Shown here piece by piece: positions 9,222 to 18,491 of a stretch of 64,000 nt of DNA. A program made the position numbers and the translations under genes. Source of the DNA: Metabacillus bambusae (GTDB taxonomy: Bacteria > Bacillota > Bacilli > Bacillales > Bacillaceae); the NCBI RefSeq assembly GCF_017497975.1, contig NZ_JAGDEL010000006.1:1-64000 (forward strand). The letters are read 5' to 3'. Position 1 is the first letter of the stretch. The number at the start of each line of letters is the position of its first letter. The notes under the pieces are model-generated. The model had not been told where the DNA came from, did no database searches, and worked only from the letters and a program-made list of their open reading frames with translations.

Positions 9222-10114
9222 CATAATTTACCTTCAACTAATACTGCCCGATAGCCATCCATGAAGCGAAAAAATCACGCTTCACCTCAGAGAATGAAAA
9301 TAAACTGAACTGTAAATACTTTGTCATTAGCTTTATCAATAATTAGCTTAATAACCTTATCCTACCCCCTACTATTTTCCAGCAACCCCAACTCTCTTTA
9401 TTTAAAATTGCACCTACGTTTGAACCTAATAATTCAAGACTTTCAAAGCCCTGTGATTCCATGAAATGCTTGATTTCTTCGATATTAAAAATAATTTTCA
9501 CATCACTTTTTATATCCTGAGAATTGGATGCCGAGTAATAGTATAGATGCTATAAACCTATTTTCCAAAATGAGAAAATTTAGCAAGCTATTTATAACAT
9601 CAATGTAAAAACCTATCCTTTAGATGCAGAGGTTATCACAGAGCTTATCTTATCAGGGAAGGCTCATGAAATTGTTTCTATAAAGAAACAACATGCACAA
9701 ACTGCAAATGATGTTTATATTGGACATCCTCTTAGTTTTTATCGCAGAAAAATGAATTTCTTTCGCTTTTTGTTGCATTTCACTTTTGGAAATATTGCAA
9801 TGAGTTTTTAAAAACCGCAAGTTGATTACCTGTGTATTTACCATCCGAAAACACATCAACAATTGAATAATTTATTCTCCCCATAACTCTTCCCCTACTT
9901 TTTCTTTTCACTTATGATAATTTTTGTTCAACTAATCAGATACTTTGTAAAACTTGGATATTTCTGGGTTAGTATTTTTTATATTCTTTTATTATATTAA
10001 TAGGGAGGATAGAACGTAACTGCGCGATGGGCTTGTCCCCGGCAATTAAACCGTATGCACCCTACTTGTATACAAATTCGAACTAAAATAAAGGATAAAA
10101 CTGTCCACATTAAA
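9222..10114. other. Long gap with decayed coding fragments
   Basis: Apart from the methyltransferase remnant listed separately, a plus-strand fragment at about 9609-9740 reads KTYPLDAEVITELILSGKAH and continues briefly before decaying. No intact gene is seen. The short minus-strand frame at 9653-9862 lies across this fragment and has no good start. Confidence 0.4.
9343..9540 (-). pseudogene. C-terminal remnant of a SAM-dependent methyltransferase
   Basis: The minus strand encodes NIEEIKHFMESQGFESLELL followed by GSNVGAILNKESWGCWK, the C-terminal strand-helix-strand typical of small class I methyltransferases of Bacillus. The frame is stopped about 60 codons upstream and no catalytic core is left. 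The call rests on pattern only. Confidence 0.45.
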
Positions 10115-10154
10115 AAACACTTATCAAATTACTAGACAATTTGATAAGTGTTTT
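10115..10154 (-). terminator. Terminator of sugar operon 1
   Basis: Perfect 16-bp inverted repeat (10115-10130 and 10138-10153) with T-rich flanks, 70 bp past the last gene of the operon. Confidence 0.85.
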
Positions 10155-10224
10155 AGCATACATTTTTATTGTTTTCGATAGTTATGTTACCAATTAATAG
10201 AACAATTCTCTCGGTTTCCCAATA

Positions 10225-11322
10225 TTAAGAACTTATACTAAACTCAGGGATGTGTACTTTCACTTCACTGCCTTGTTCTGAAGAGCGTAAAATCCCATCA
10301 ATTATCGCTTGATTAATCACGATTTGATCTCCAGGAATCGGTGCAGGTTTTCCTTCCTTAATTGAAAGAACGAAATCTCGTACCTTCTCATAAAAAATAT
10401 TAACTTGATGTTCTTGGACTGGAATACTTGATTCCACATGGTGACCTTTTATGTCATGGAATAAGCTAATGGATCCAATTCCACCATCCCAAACTCCACT
10501 CCATGGCCCACTTCCAGCAGGTGTTAGCTTCAACCCAGCGTCAGAACCGAGGAACAAGGTAGGTCCTAGAGAATCCATATGCATTGCCCAGGATATTTTA
10601 AAGTTTAAAACTATTCCACCTTCCAAACGAATCATCGCCACACCAAAATCCTCGACTTCAAACTTTTCAGCTTCACGGTGATAGATTGGGTTTGTTCCAA
10701 AATGATTGGATGTATAAGCCGAAACTGTTAAAGGCTTCGGATAGCCAAGTGCATTTAGAGCCAAGTCTAACGAATAACAGCCGATATCCGCCATCGCTCC
10801 AGCACCAGCTAAACTTTTATTAATAAAAGTGCCTCCTGGCATCCCACGTCGTCTTCCTCCACCTGTTTGAACATAATAAACATTCCCTAATTGTCCAGAC
10901 TGAACAATTTCTTTTACTGCTTGCATATTAGGATCATATCTTGGTTGGAAACCTACAGAAAGTATTTTACTAGTCTTGTGAGAGGCTTCTACCATATCAA
11001 TTGCCTGCTCAAGTGTAACTGCCATAGGCTTTTCAACTAGTACATGTTTTCCTGCATATAGAGAATCAATACTAGTGTTATGGTGTGCGACATTTGGTGT
11101 ACATACACTAACACCATCAATATCCATTTTAAGTAGCTCAAGATGATCATCGAACCCTTTGGCATCTTTTAAATCCAATTGTTCAATGAATTGATCTGCT
11201 TTACCTGGGATCACATCAGCAACAGCTACAATTTTGACATCATTCATTTCCTTATAGGCTCTAACATGTGCAGCTGCAATACCCCCGCTGCCAATAATTC
11301 CTATGTTAATTGTATTGGACAT
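10225..11322 (-). CDS. Gfo/Idh/MocA-family NAD(P)-dependent oxidoreductase (operon 1, third dehydrogenase)
   Basis: 365 residues. The N-terminal Rossmann domain has IGIIGSGGIAAAHVRAYKEM (dinucleotide-binding glycines) and the EKPMA motif near residue 98, whose lysine is catalytic in this family. The second domain carries GGTFINKSLAGAGAMADIGC and the following SLDLALNALG, the helix with the conserved D-x3-D/H pattern. Members oxidise sugars, inositols or keto-sugars at a ring carbon. It is the last gene of the operon. GGAGG precedes the ATG by 7 nt. The substrate is not deducible. Confidence 0.8.
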   Translation of the reverse strand: MSNTINIGIIGSGGIAAAHVRAYKEMNDVKIVAVADVIPGKADQFIEQLDLKDAKGFDDHLELLKMDIDGVSVCTPNVAHHNTSIDSLYAGKHVLVEKPMAVTLEQAIDMVEASHKTSKILSVGFQPRYDPNMQAVKEIVQSGQLGNVYYVQTGGGRRRGMPGGTFINKSLAGAGAMADIGCYSLDLALNALGYPKPLTVSAYTSNHFGTNPIYHREAEKFEVEDFGVAMIRLEGGIVLNFKISWAMHMDSLGPTLFLGSDAGLKLTPAGSGPWSGVWDGGIGSISLFHDIKGHHVESSIPVQEHQVNIFYEKVRDFVLSIKEGKPAPIPGDQIVINQAIIDGILRSSEQGSEVKVHIPEFSISS

Positions 11323-11396
11323 CTTGGTACCTCCAACTAATTTTTAACCACCCAACTTAAAATTAAAATAGTACGTTTGATTAAATTTTCTTTTAT

Positions 11397-12368
11397 TTAT
11401 AGAGAAGGAATTGGTTTATATCCTGCAACTTGATAAATTTTTTCCGTTAGCCTTACCACTTCTTTAGCGAAATCTCCCGGTACCATAACATCGTGAAGCC
11501 CTAGGATTGAATCGATAAAACTCTTATCTGAATTTGTCGTTTGTTGAGGTAGCTTAGGGTTTATCGGTTCTTTTCCTAACTGACGAAGAATTATTTTCCC
11601 ATTGTCATAAAAAATCGCTCCATTTTCCCCACAAAAAACATATGTTTCATGCCAGCATGGGGCATTCCCCACAATATTTAGCCCTGCAACAACATTATTT
11701 TCAAAACGAATTGACGTAAAGGAATCCTGCTCTACTGGAGTATGATGCTGCTCCATTTTTGATTCAACCTCGATTGGTTTTAATCCAGTGGTCCATAAAA
11801 GCACGTCAATAATATGACTCCCAGAATCCATGAGCATACCGCCACCAGATAACGAAGGATTTTGCCGCCATGTTCCAGTGGTTAAATGTTTCCAATCCTG
11901 ATATAAAGAAGCAGTTACAGATGTAAGATTTCCAATCTCACCGCTTGAAATTGCTTCACGAATGTAAAGAAATGCTGGTTCAAAATGTCTTTGGTAAGAT
12001 ACTTGCAGAACTTTGTTCGCTTTATTTGCCATGTCAATTAGTTGTTCCGCCTCTTCTAGCGAACAAGCCATTGGTTTTTCAATCAAAACATGACAATTAT
12101 GGTTAATCGAATCTACCACTTGTTGAAAATGAAGGGTATGTGGTGAACAAATTAATACCGCATCCAATGGAATGTTTTCTAGCATGTCAAGATGATCATC
12201 AAAGCTAGAAATAGTTTCAAGGTTAAACCGATTAATTAATGTATCTCTGTTAATAGAATTTGGATCTGCAACAGCTACAATCGTAGCATTCTCTAATTCT
12301 GTCAATTGACTAACATGCAAATGTGATATCCCACCTGTGCCTATCAAACCAACTCTAACCTTTTCCAT
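11397..12368 (-). CDS. Gfo/Idh/MocA-family oxidoreductase (operon 1, second dehydrogenase)
   Basis: 323 residues with VRVGLIGTGGISHLHVSQL at the start, EKPMACSLEEAEQLI at about residue 97 and GGGMLMDSGSHIIDVLLWTT in the C-terminal domain, where the Asp and His act as the catalytic pair in this family. It shares only moderate similarity with its operon neighbours, so the three dehydrogenases probably act on different intermediates instead of being recent duplicates. The gap to the upstream gene is 60 bp. Cytosolic. Confidence 0.8.
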   Translation of the reverse strand: MEKVRVGLIGTGGISHLHVSQLTELENATIVAVADPNSINRDTLINRFNLETISSFDDHLDMLENIPLDAVLICSPHTLHFQQVVDSINHNCHVLIEKPMACSLEEAEQLIDMANKANKVLQVSYQRHFEPAFLYIREAISSGEIGNLTSVTASLYQDWKHLTTGTWRQNPSLSGGGMLMDSGSHIIDVLLWTTGLKPIEVESKMEQHHTPVEQDSFTSIRFENNVVAGLNIVGNAPCWHETYVFCGENGAIFYDNGKIILRQLGKEPINPKLPQQTTNSDKSFIDSILGLHDVMVPGDFAKEVVRLTEKIYQVAGYKPIPSL

Positions 12369-12428
12369 TTATATCCCTGCTTTCATAAATGGTTGCTTGA
12401 ATTCTAATAATTGTTTCAAAATAGAGCG

Positions 12429-13538
12429 TTACTTATTTGAAACAAGACTAGATTGCTCTTCAAAATAGACAGCTTTCCCTGTTTTTGCAGATTCATAGAT
12501 TGCTTCTAAGATTTGTGTAACGACAAATGCCTGCTCTGGTTTTACGACAGGTTCTGTATCGTTGATGATATTATCAATCCATAGACGGGCTTCTAAATCA
12601 GCATCAGATTCCGATTTCCCATCGTAAAATGCTACCCCGCCTGGTCCGAGTTCTACCTTGTTCGTATAAAGTTTTCCGAAGTCTTCACCGTTTATTCTTA
12701 ATCCATCCTTCATATCTGCTCCGCCTTCTGTTCCACTCAGTGAACATTTTGCTTCATCAACATCTAATGAGTTCAACGCCCAGCTTGATTCTAATACGAT
12801 TGTTGCACCATTTTCCATCGTAATAAAACCAAATGCAGAATCTTCTACTGTGAATTTTTCAGGATCCCATGGTCCCCATGCATTTGCAGCATCCTTCTTC
12901 TGGCTTAATTTATGGTAAGTTGTGCCCAAAACAGATTTCGGCTTATAGTTATTCATCATCCACAATGTTAAGTCAAGCGCATGTGTACCAATATCGATTA
13001 ATGGACCTCCGCCTTGCTTTTCTTCATCAAGAAAAACTCCCCATGTTGGGACAGCACGACGACGAATCGCATGTGCTTTTGCATAATAAACCTCTCCAAG
13101 GTCACCACGTTCACATAGTTTATGTAAATGTTGGCTATCCGGACGGAAACGATTATTATAGCCAATCGTTAATTTCTTTCCAGATCTTTTCGCAGCCTCT
13201 AACATTTGACGGGCTTCCGCTGACGTCTTAGCCATAGGTTTTTCACACATAACATGCTTACTTGCATCAAGTGCTGCTATTGAAATTTCCGCGTGTGAAT
13301 CGTTTGGTGTAAGCACATGCACAACTTCAATGTCTTCGTTCTGAAGTAACTCTCGATAATCTTCATAAACGTTAGCATTATCAACTCCGTACTCAGCTGC
13401 TGCTTTTTCAGCTCTTTCGATAAGCACATCACAAAATGCAACCAATTCTACGTTTTTTAGTTTTGATAAGCTTGGTAAATGTTTCCCATTTGCAATACCA
13501 CCACAACCGATAATTGCTACTTTTACTTTACTAGACAT
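12429..13538 (-). CDS. Gfo/Idh/MocA-family oxidoreductase (operon 1, first dehydrogenase)
   Basis: Start set at ATG 13538 (GGAGG with 7-nt spacing); the frame extends 15 codons further without a site. 369 residues: VKVAIIGCGGIANGKHLPSL, CEKPMAKTSAEAR near residue 97, GGPLIDIGTHALDLTLWMM with the catalytic Asp/His. The long loop after it (AANAWGPWDPEKFTVEDSAF) is typical of the subgroup seen beside YcjR-like isomerases. It lies 25 bp after the TIM-barrel isomerase gene, suggesting that the two act in sequence. Confidence 0.8.
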   Translation of the reverse strand: MSSKVKVAIIGCGGIANGKHLPSLSKLKNVELVAFCDVLIERAEKAAAEYGVDNANVYEDYRELLQNEDIEVVHVLTPNDSHAEISIAALDASKHVMCEKPMAKTSAEARQMLEAAKRSGKKLTIGYNNRFRPDSQHLHKLCERGDLGEVYYAKAHAIRRRAVPTWGVFLDEEKQGGGPLIDIGTHALDLTLWMMNNYKPKSVLGTTYHKLSQKKDAANAWGPWDPEKFTVEDSAFGFITMENGATIVLESSWALNSLDVDEAKCSLSGTEGGADMKDGLRINGEDFGKLYTNKVELGPGGVAFYDGKSESDADLEARLWIDNIINDTEPVVKPEQAFVVTQILEAIYESAKTGKAVYFEEQSSLVSNK

Positions 13539-13563
13539 AATTCTTCCTCCCATACCTTTTATA

Positions 13564-14442
13564 TTATTTAAAATAAATTTCAAGATGTTCCTTTGCTTTT
13601 TGAATACCTTGTTGTTCCGCCTCTAAAGAGCCCCAATAACGATGATCTTCCAATTCAATACTGATTGGACCGGTGTATCCTATTTTTTCTAAACGCACGG
13701 CAACTTTCCCCCAGTTTACATCCCCTTGTCCTGGAATAGTGTAACGCCATGGACCTTCAGAAAAATCATATTTAGAGCCAAAAGTAGCTTGAATGACACC
13801 GCATTCATATTGCTCATCGTGTAAAATTTCAGTATCTTTCCCATGGCAATAATTAACTCTATCGCCAAATTCAGACAACATTCTTAAATGATCAATTCCT
13901 AGTCGAACTAAGTGGGATGGATCATAGTTAATCCCGAAATGTTTTGAAGGAATAACATGGAACATGGCTCTAAGCATTTCAGGTGTACAGCCTAATGTTG
14001 GATAATATGGTGCTGGTCCTGGCCAACCTTCTAATGCAATATAAATACCTTTTTCCTCGGCATGATTTACAATGCTAGGAAACGTATCCTTCCAAATTTC
14101 AAAAGCTTCTTTACGTGACATAGTGATATCTTCTGGGACAAGGCACATAAACATGACTTTGCCACCTAAACGAGAAATTTCTGTCATTTGATTTTTAAGC
14201 GCTTCTACAGCTTCTGCCCGAGTTTCCACATTTTTACTTAATAGTTTCGTTTGACCAACTGCTCCAACACCATCAATTGATCCAACTTCAAGTCCATTTG
14301 CTTCAAAAATAGCTTTAACTTCTTCGTTATAATATGGTACATCTATCACATTGATCCCAATACTAGATGCCCAATTTGCAACGGACTCCATTCCCCCTGC
14401 ACCAATTTTTGGCGGGATTCTCATACCTATTTTCTTGTTCAT
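13564..14442 (-). CDS. Sugar phosphate isomerase/epimerase-type TIM barrel
   Basis: 292 residues of the AP-endonuclease-2/xylose-isomerase-like TIM barrel family (IolE, IolI, YcjR relatives). Metal-binding residues can be seen: Glu in IYIALEGWPGP (about 157), Asp-His in FGINYDPSHLVRLGIDH (about 190), His in YCHGKDTEI (about 215) and Glu in PISIELEDHRYWG near the end. Known members epimerise or dehydrate keto-sugars. The placement between ABC permeases and Gfo/Idh/MocA genes fits a 3-keto-sugar route. GGAGG lies before the start. Confidence 0.8.
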   Translation of the reverse strand: MNKKIGMRIPPKIGAGGMESVANWASSIGINVIDVPYYNEEVKAIFEANGLEVGSIDGVGAVGQTKLLSKNVETRAEAVEALKNQMTEISRLGGKVMFMCLVPEDITMSRKEAFEIWKDTFPSIVNHAEEKGIYIALEGWPGPAPYYPTLGCTPEMLRAMFHVIPSKHFGINYDPSHLVRLGIDHLRMLSEFGDRVNYCHGKDTEILHDEQYECGVIQATFGSKYDFSEGPWRYTIPGQGDVNWGKVAVRLEKIGYTGPISIELEDHRYWGSLEAEQQGIQKAKEHLEIYFK

Positions 14443-14478
14443 ATTAACAACCTCCAGATATAATATATTTCTATAAAA

Positions 14479-15312
14479 CTATTTAATTCCACTAAATGTA
14501 ATACCTTGAATAAATGTTTTTTGTAAAAAGAAGAACAATAAAATGATTGGTAATGTCATCATCGTTGATACCGCCATCATTAACCCCCACTCAGTACCCA
14601 TTTGCGTTTGGAATTGCTGAAGTCCTAACGACAATGTATATTGAGTTTCGTCAGTTAAATAAAGTAATGGACCAATAAAATCTGTCCAGCTGCCCATGAA
14701 CTGGAATAATCCAACAGCAAGTACTGCAGGTTTTGCTAACGGAAGCATGATTTGCCAATAAATCCGAAACTCGCTCGCTCCGTCTATTTTGGCCGCATCC
14801 CTTAACATATCTGGTAATCCTAAAAAGAACTGACGTAATAAGAAGATGTAAAATGGTACACCAAAAAATGCTGGTACAATTAAAGGTAAGTTTGTTCCAA
14901 CCCAACCTATCTTGTTAAAGATTAAAAATAAGGGAATCATTGTTACCTGTCCTGGAATCATCATGACCGCAATGGTAATGAAAAACAAAACGTTACGACC
15001 CTTCCATTCCAATTTAGCAAAACTGTATGCTACTAGAGGACAAGTAAGGACAACTCCAAGTGTACTTAAAAGCGTAATAACAACTGTATTATTTAGATAG
15101 GTAAAGAACGGTATATACTCCATTGCATCTAGATAATTTGACCACTGAAATGGCTTAGGCATCCATTCAGGCGGATAAGAAAATACTTGTGTTATAGGTT
15201 TTAATGATGTTGATACCATCCATATAAATGGAATAATGAAGAAGAATGATGCAATTATTAAGCATATGTGAGATAAGGTTTTCTTAAATTTTAGTTTAGT
15301 TTTTGCATCCAT
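14479..15312 (-). CDS. Carbohydrate ABC transporter permease, MalG type
   Basis: Start taken at ATG 15312 (AAAGGAG, 9-nt spacing); it begins shortly after the preceding permease stops. 277 residues with six membrane spans and the EAA-loop motif at about residues 186-205 (LRDAAKIDGASEFRIYWQIM), where it docks on the ATPase. The family partner is the MalF-type gene next door. No ATPase gene is in the operon, so a shared MsmX-type ATPase encoded elsewhere probably energises the importer, as in B. subtilis. Confidence 0.85.
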   Translation of the reverse strand: MDAKTKLKFKKTLSHICLIIASFFFIIPFIWMVSTSLKPITQVFSYPPEWMPKPFQWSNYLDAMEYIPFFTYLNNTVVITLLSTLGVVLTCPLVAYSFAKLEWKGRNVLFFITIAVMMIPGQVTMIPLFLIFNKIGWVGTNLPLIVPAFFGVPFYIFLLRQFFLGLPDMLRDAAKIDGASEFRIYWQIMLPLAKPAVLAVGLFQFMGSWTDFIGPLLYLTDETQYTLSLGLQQFQTQMGTEWGLMMAVSTMMTLPIILLFFFLQKTFIQGITFSGIK

Positions 15313-15328
15313 TTCGTACGACTCCTTT

Positions 15329-16270
15329 CTACTTCCCTTGGTAGTGAACCCAACGATTTGAAGTAACAAAGATTACAGCAGTTAGGGCCATGACAATGAC
15401 AAATAGAATCCAAGCCATCGCTGAAGCGTACCCCATTTGGAAAAACTTAAAAGCATTATCGTATAGGTGCATCACATAAAACGTTAAGGAGTTTGCTGGA
15501 GTTCCCTGACCTTGGGTCATAGTATACGGTAATGTAAACTGTTGAAAAGCTCCAATAGCTCCCATTACCAGGTTAAAGAAAATAACAGGAGTAAGTAACG
15601 GCAATGTGACATTGCGGGTCTTTTGCCACCAATTGGCGCCATCGACTTCCGCCGCTTCATAAAGTTCCTCTGGAATATCACCAAGTCCGGCAAGATAAAT
15701 GATGACAGATTGACCAATTCCCCAAAGAGACATTAAAATAAGTGAAGGCTTAGACCATATTTCACTCCCAAGCCAATTTGGCCCCTGTATTCCAATCATA
15801 TCTAGCATTCCATTTACGAGACCAAATCCAGGATTTAATAGCCACATCCATAGGACCGCTAAAGCAACATGTGGTACAAGCGTTGGTAAAAAGAAAATAG
15901 TCCTATATATCGCCATTCCTTTTATTTTCATATTCAACATCATTGCTAAAGCAACACCAAATATAATACTCAATGGAACAAATAAGACTGTAAAATAAAT
16001 AGTATTGTAAATAGATTTCCAGAATAAGTCATCTTTAAAAAGTTCTTGGTAATTTTTTAGTCCAACGAATTCTCCTGGTTGTAAAATGCTATATGTTGTG
16101 AAACTAAAATAAATCGAAGCGATAAGCGGAAAAGCAAAAAACACTACCAAACCTATGATCCAAGGTGAAGCAAAAAGCCATCCGTGAAGATTTGAATTTG
16201 TAGAGTACTTCCTTTTCTTCTTTACAACTATTGGTTTTTGTACACCAGTACCTTTAGTTACTTCCGCCAT
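15329..16270 (-). CDS. Carbohydrate ABC transporter permease, MalF type
   Basis: 313 residues, six membrane spans after a basic N-terminus, with the EAA loop YEAAEVDGANWWQKTRNVTL at about residues 204-223. It forms the transmembrane channel with the MalG-type partner. A GGGGG site precedes ATG 16270. A strong stem-loop separates it from the solute-binding protein gene (see 16303-16348), a layout that lets the binding protein be made in excess. Confidence 0.85.
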   Translation of the reverse strand: MAEVTKGTGVQKPIVVKKKRKYSTNSNLHGWLFASPWIIGLVVFFAFPLIASIYFSFTTYSILQPGEFVGLKNYQELFKDDLFWKSIYNTIYFTVLFVPLSIIFGVALAMMLNMKIKGMAIYRTIFFLPTLVPHVALAVLWMWLLNPGFGLVNGMLDMIGIQGPNWLGSEIWSKPSLILMSLWGIGQSVIIYLAGLGDIPEELYEAAEVDGANWWQKTRNVTLPLLTPVIFFNLVMGAIGAFQQFTLPYTMTQGQGTPANSLTFYVMHLYDNAFKFFQMGYASAMAWILFVIVMALTAVIFVTSNRWVHYQGK

Positions 16271-16302
16271 ATAGAAATCCCCCTTTCAATATTTAAAGTA
16301 TT

Positions 16303-16348
16303 GAGGGTGACTCAATAGTGTATGTATCTCTAGTTTTGAGTCACCCTC
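16303..16348 (-). promoter_or_regulatory. Intercistronic stem-loop between binding protein and permease genes
   Basis: Perfect 13-bp inverted repeat (16303-16315 and 16336-16348) with a 20-nt loop and no T-run after it. It probably protects the 3' end of the binding-protein message or slows read-through into the permease genes. Confidence 0.7.
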
Positions 16349-16356
16349 TTAAAGAT

Positions 16357-17676
16357 TTATTTATACTTCTCGAGGGCCTTGTTAATCGTTTCTGTAGCTT
16401 GATCTAAGTTTTCTTGCGCTGTACCATTTCCTCTGACTGTTTTTTCCCTCGCATCTACTAATTCATTCCACATCAATTGACCTTCAGGAATAACTGGTCT
16501 GCTATGAGAGTTTGGTAGGATATCGATAAATTGCTTTAACATTTCGTTATCTCCACGACCTAACTTCTCGTTAACAGCAGGGATTACAGAAAGATCGCCA
16601 GGAAGCTCAGCGAAGTATACCTCTTGTCCTTCTTCAGTACCGAAGTACTTTACGAATTCCCAAGCTGCTTCCACATTTTTTGATCCTTTTGGTATAACAA
16701 TAGCGTGACCACCAGACCAAGTAGTGAAGTCAGTACCAGTTGGAGTAGGCATAGGTGTTACTCCATAATTCAAGTCTGGTTTATATTTCTCAATAGCAGA
16801 GATTGTCCAGTTTCCATCCACTTTCATACTGATTTGTCCTGAAATGAACGGGTCCATTGCCCCAGATCCAGCAGAACTTTCAAATCCGGCAATGTCCTCT
16901 ACACCGAATTTTTGAGCAAGGCTAGCCATCCAAGTTAGCGCTTCTACGACTTTTGGGTTATTTGCAGTTACTTCACCAGTTTCTTCATTGTAGAATTCTC
17001 CACCAAAGCCCCATCCCCAGCCATAAAGCCAACCTTGGCCATACCATGGGATAAAACCAATTTGTTTAAAGCGATTTCCTTCTTTTTTCGTTAACTTTTC
17101 AGCAGCTGCTTCCAACTCTTGAGTTGTTTTAGGTGGATTTTCTGGATCTAATCCAGCTTCCTTAAAGTGATCTTTATTATAATAAAGCAAGCGTGAGTCC
17201 GTTGTATAAGGAAGTCCATATAATTTCTCTTTGTAGTTCGCTTCCTTCCAAGCATATGAATAATAAAGATCCTCAGATATGCCGTCAGCTTCAGCCATAT
17301 CAGTAATATCTGTTAATGCTTCTTGAGCCGCCCATGAACCGATCTTAAATCGGTCAAATAGTGCAACGTCAGGTGGATTACCACCAGCTACAGCAGTTAA
17401 AAGTTTTTGGTCTGCTCCTTCACTAGCTTCGGTATAGACCATTTTCACTTTAATTTCTGGATGTTTTTCTTCGAAGGCTGCAACCATTTTTTTCAATGCC
17501 TGTAAACCAATATCAGTAGAACCATGCCAGAAAGTTATTTCAGTTTGTCCTTTTGTCTCTCCACCACCACCATCATTACTACCTGATTCCTTTGACGAAC
17601 ATGCAGCCAAAACTAAACTGAAAATTAGAACAATCGACATGCTGAAAATCCCAAATTTTTTACCCCGAATTTTCAC
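16357..17676 (-). CDS. Extracellular sugar-binding lipoprotein (operon 1)
   Basis: 439 residues; GTG start after GGGGAGG. A lipoprotein signal with lipobox LVLAAC puts the lipid anchor on Cys26, so the protein sits on the outer face of the membrane. The body is a class I solute-binding fold (ITFWHGSTDIGLQALKKMV, later SGGHAIVIPKGSKNVEAAW), rich in tryptophan in the middle (GWLYGWGWGFGGEF), which suits stacking against a sugar ring. It delivers the substrate to the two permeases encoded downstream. First gene of the operon. The sugar is unknown. Confidence 0.85.
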   Translation of the reverse strand: MKIRGKKFGIFSMSIVLIFSLVLAACSSKESGSNDGGGGETKGQTEITFWHGSTDIGLQALKKMVAAFEEKHPEIKVKMVYTEASEGADQKLLTAVAGGNPPDVALFDRFKIGSWAAQEALTDITDMAEADGISEDLYYSYAWKEANYKEKLYGLPYTTDSRLLYYNKDHFKEAGLDPENPPKTTQELEAAAEKLTKKEGNRFKQIGFIPWYGQGWLYGWGWGFGGEFYNEETGEVTANNPKVVEALTWMASLAQKFGVEDIAGFESSAGSGAMDPFISGQISMKVDGNWTISAIEKYKPDLNYGVTPMPTPTGTDFTTWSGGHAIVIPKGSKNVEAAWEFVKYFGTEEGQEVYFAELPGDLSVIPAVNEKLGRGDNEMLKQFIDILPNSHSRPVIPEGQLMWNELVDAREKTVRGNGTAQENLDQATETINKALEKYK

Positions 17677-17828
17677 AAAACATACCTCCCCTTAGTTTCT
17701 TAATTTTCTTTTTTGGTTTTCCTTAGATGGTAAAAGTTCACAATCCCCCTTATACAACAACTTATATATGATAAATCAAACTATAAAAAGTTTGACTTTA
17801 TCCAGAAGCAGTGATTTTATCCGTATTA

Positions 17829-17842
17829 TGAATACGCTTACA
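17829..17842 (-). promoter_or_regulatory. cre site upstream of sugar operon 1
   Basis: On the minus strand TGTAAGCGTATTCA matches the CcpA consensus TGWNANCGNTNWCA except at position 10. It lies about 155 bp before the binding-protein start, so carbon catabolite control of the operon is expected. Confidence 0.55.
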
Positions 17843-18008
17843 AACAGATGCAAAAAAAATTTTTAAAGAATTATGAATGAATCCTCAAGCTTGGAAATAA
17901 TCGCACTCAATATGTCGTATTTCAATTAATAGAAACAAAGTTTAATTATGTAGTGATAAATCAATAAATGTAGTATGTATATATCAAATTAAACTATTAA
18001 TATATTAA

Positions 18009-18025
18009 TTGTTATAACAACTATA
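18009..18025. promoter_or_regulatory. Candidate operator for the AraR-type regulators
   Basis: Contains the perfect 12-bp palindrome TTGTTATAACAA (18009-18020) overlapping TATAACAACTATA (18013-18025). The same 13-mer occurs, reversed, before the second regulator gene (20965-20977), and TATAACAA-like repeats recur about 25 bp further right. Upstream of the binding-protein gene. Confidence 0.5.
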
Positions 18026-18205
18026 CTTTATAAAGCTATTATAACAATCGAAAAATACACATGTCAACACTATTTTTACTATTTAGACAATTAACTTACG
18101 AAAGAAAATCCCACCCTCTGCGAAGCTGAATTATGATACTGATAATTGTAATGATGGCAAATAACATTCCATTCGCTCATTAACTTATAATTGCATCTTT
18201 ATTCT

Positions 18206-18427
18206 AGGCTCTTTTCTAAAAGATTGTTGCTTTTAAAACAAAAACTAATTCAGGTTGATTGGAACGGATTGCGAGACTCCTGCGGGAGCAGCGGGACAGG
18301 TGAGACTCATGCAGGCGTTACGCCGAGGAGGCTCACCGCCCGCCCCGCGGAAAGCGAGCAACTGGAGCGGAAATTAACCACACCGCATTACTTGGTAAAT
18401 AGCAACAAAGTTTGCGAAAAACAGCCT
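18206..18427 (+). repeat. MITE-like interspersed repeat, family R1, copy 1
   Basis: A ~220-bp GC-rich block in AT-rich DNA. The ends are imperfect inverted repeats (AGGCTCTTTTC...TTGTTGC and, reversed, AGGCTGTTTTTCGC...TTGTTGC). TATTCT flanks it on both sides as a possible 6-bp target duplication. The core (CTCCTGCGGGAGCAGCGGG, CGCCGAGGAGGCTCACCGC) is shared with copies at 40.9 and 53.0 kb. It encodes no credible protein. Confidence 0.75.
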
Positions 18428-18491
18428 TATTCTAAGAATGATGGTAAAACAGCAAAAATAAGAAGCTATATTCAATTAATGAACATAACTT

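Noticed and set aside
9653-9862. 69-residue minus-strand frame
   Set aside because: No ribosome site, odd composition, lies over a plus-strand coding-like fragment.
10010-10110. Possible transposase-end fragment (GATGGGCTTGTCCCCGGC region)
   Set aside because: A short GC-richer piece that differs from its surroundings, but no readable protein or inverted ends.
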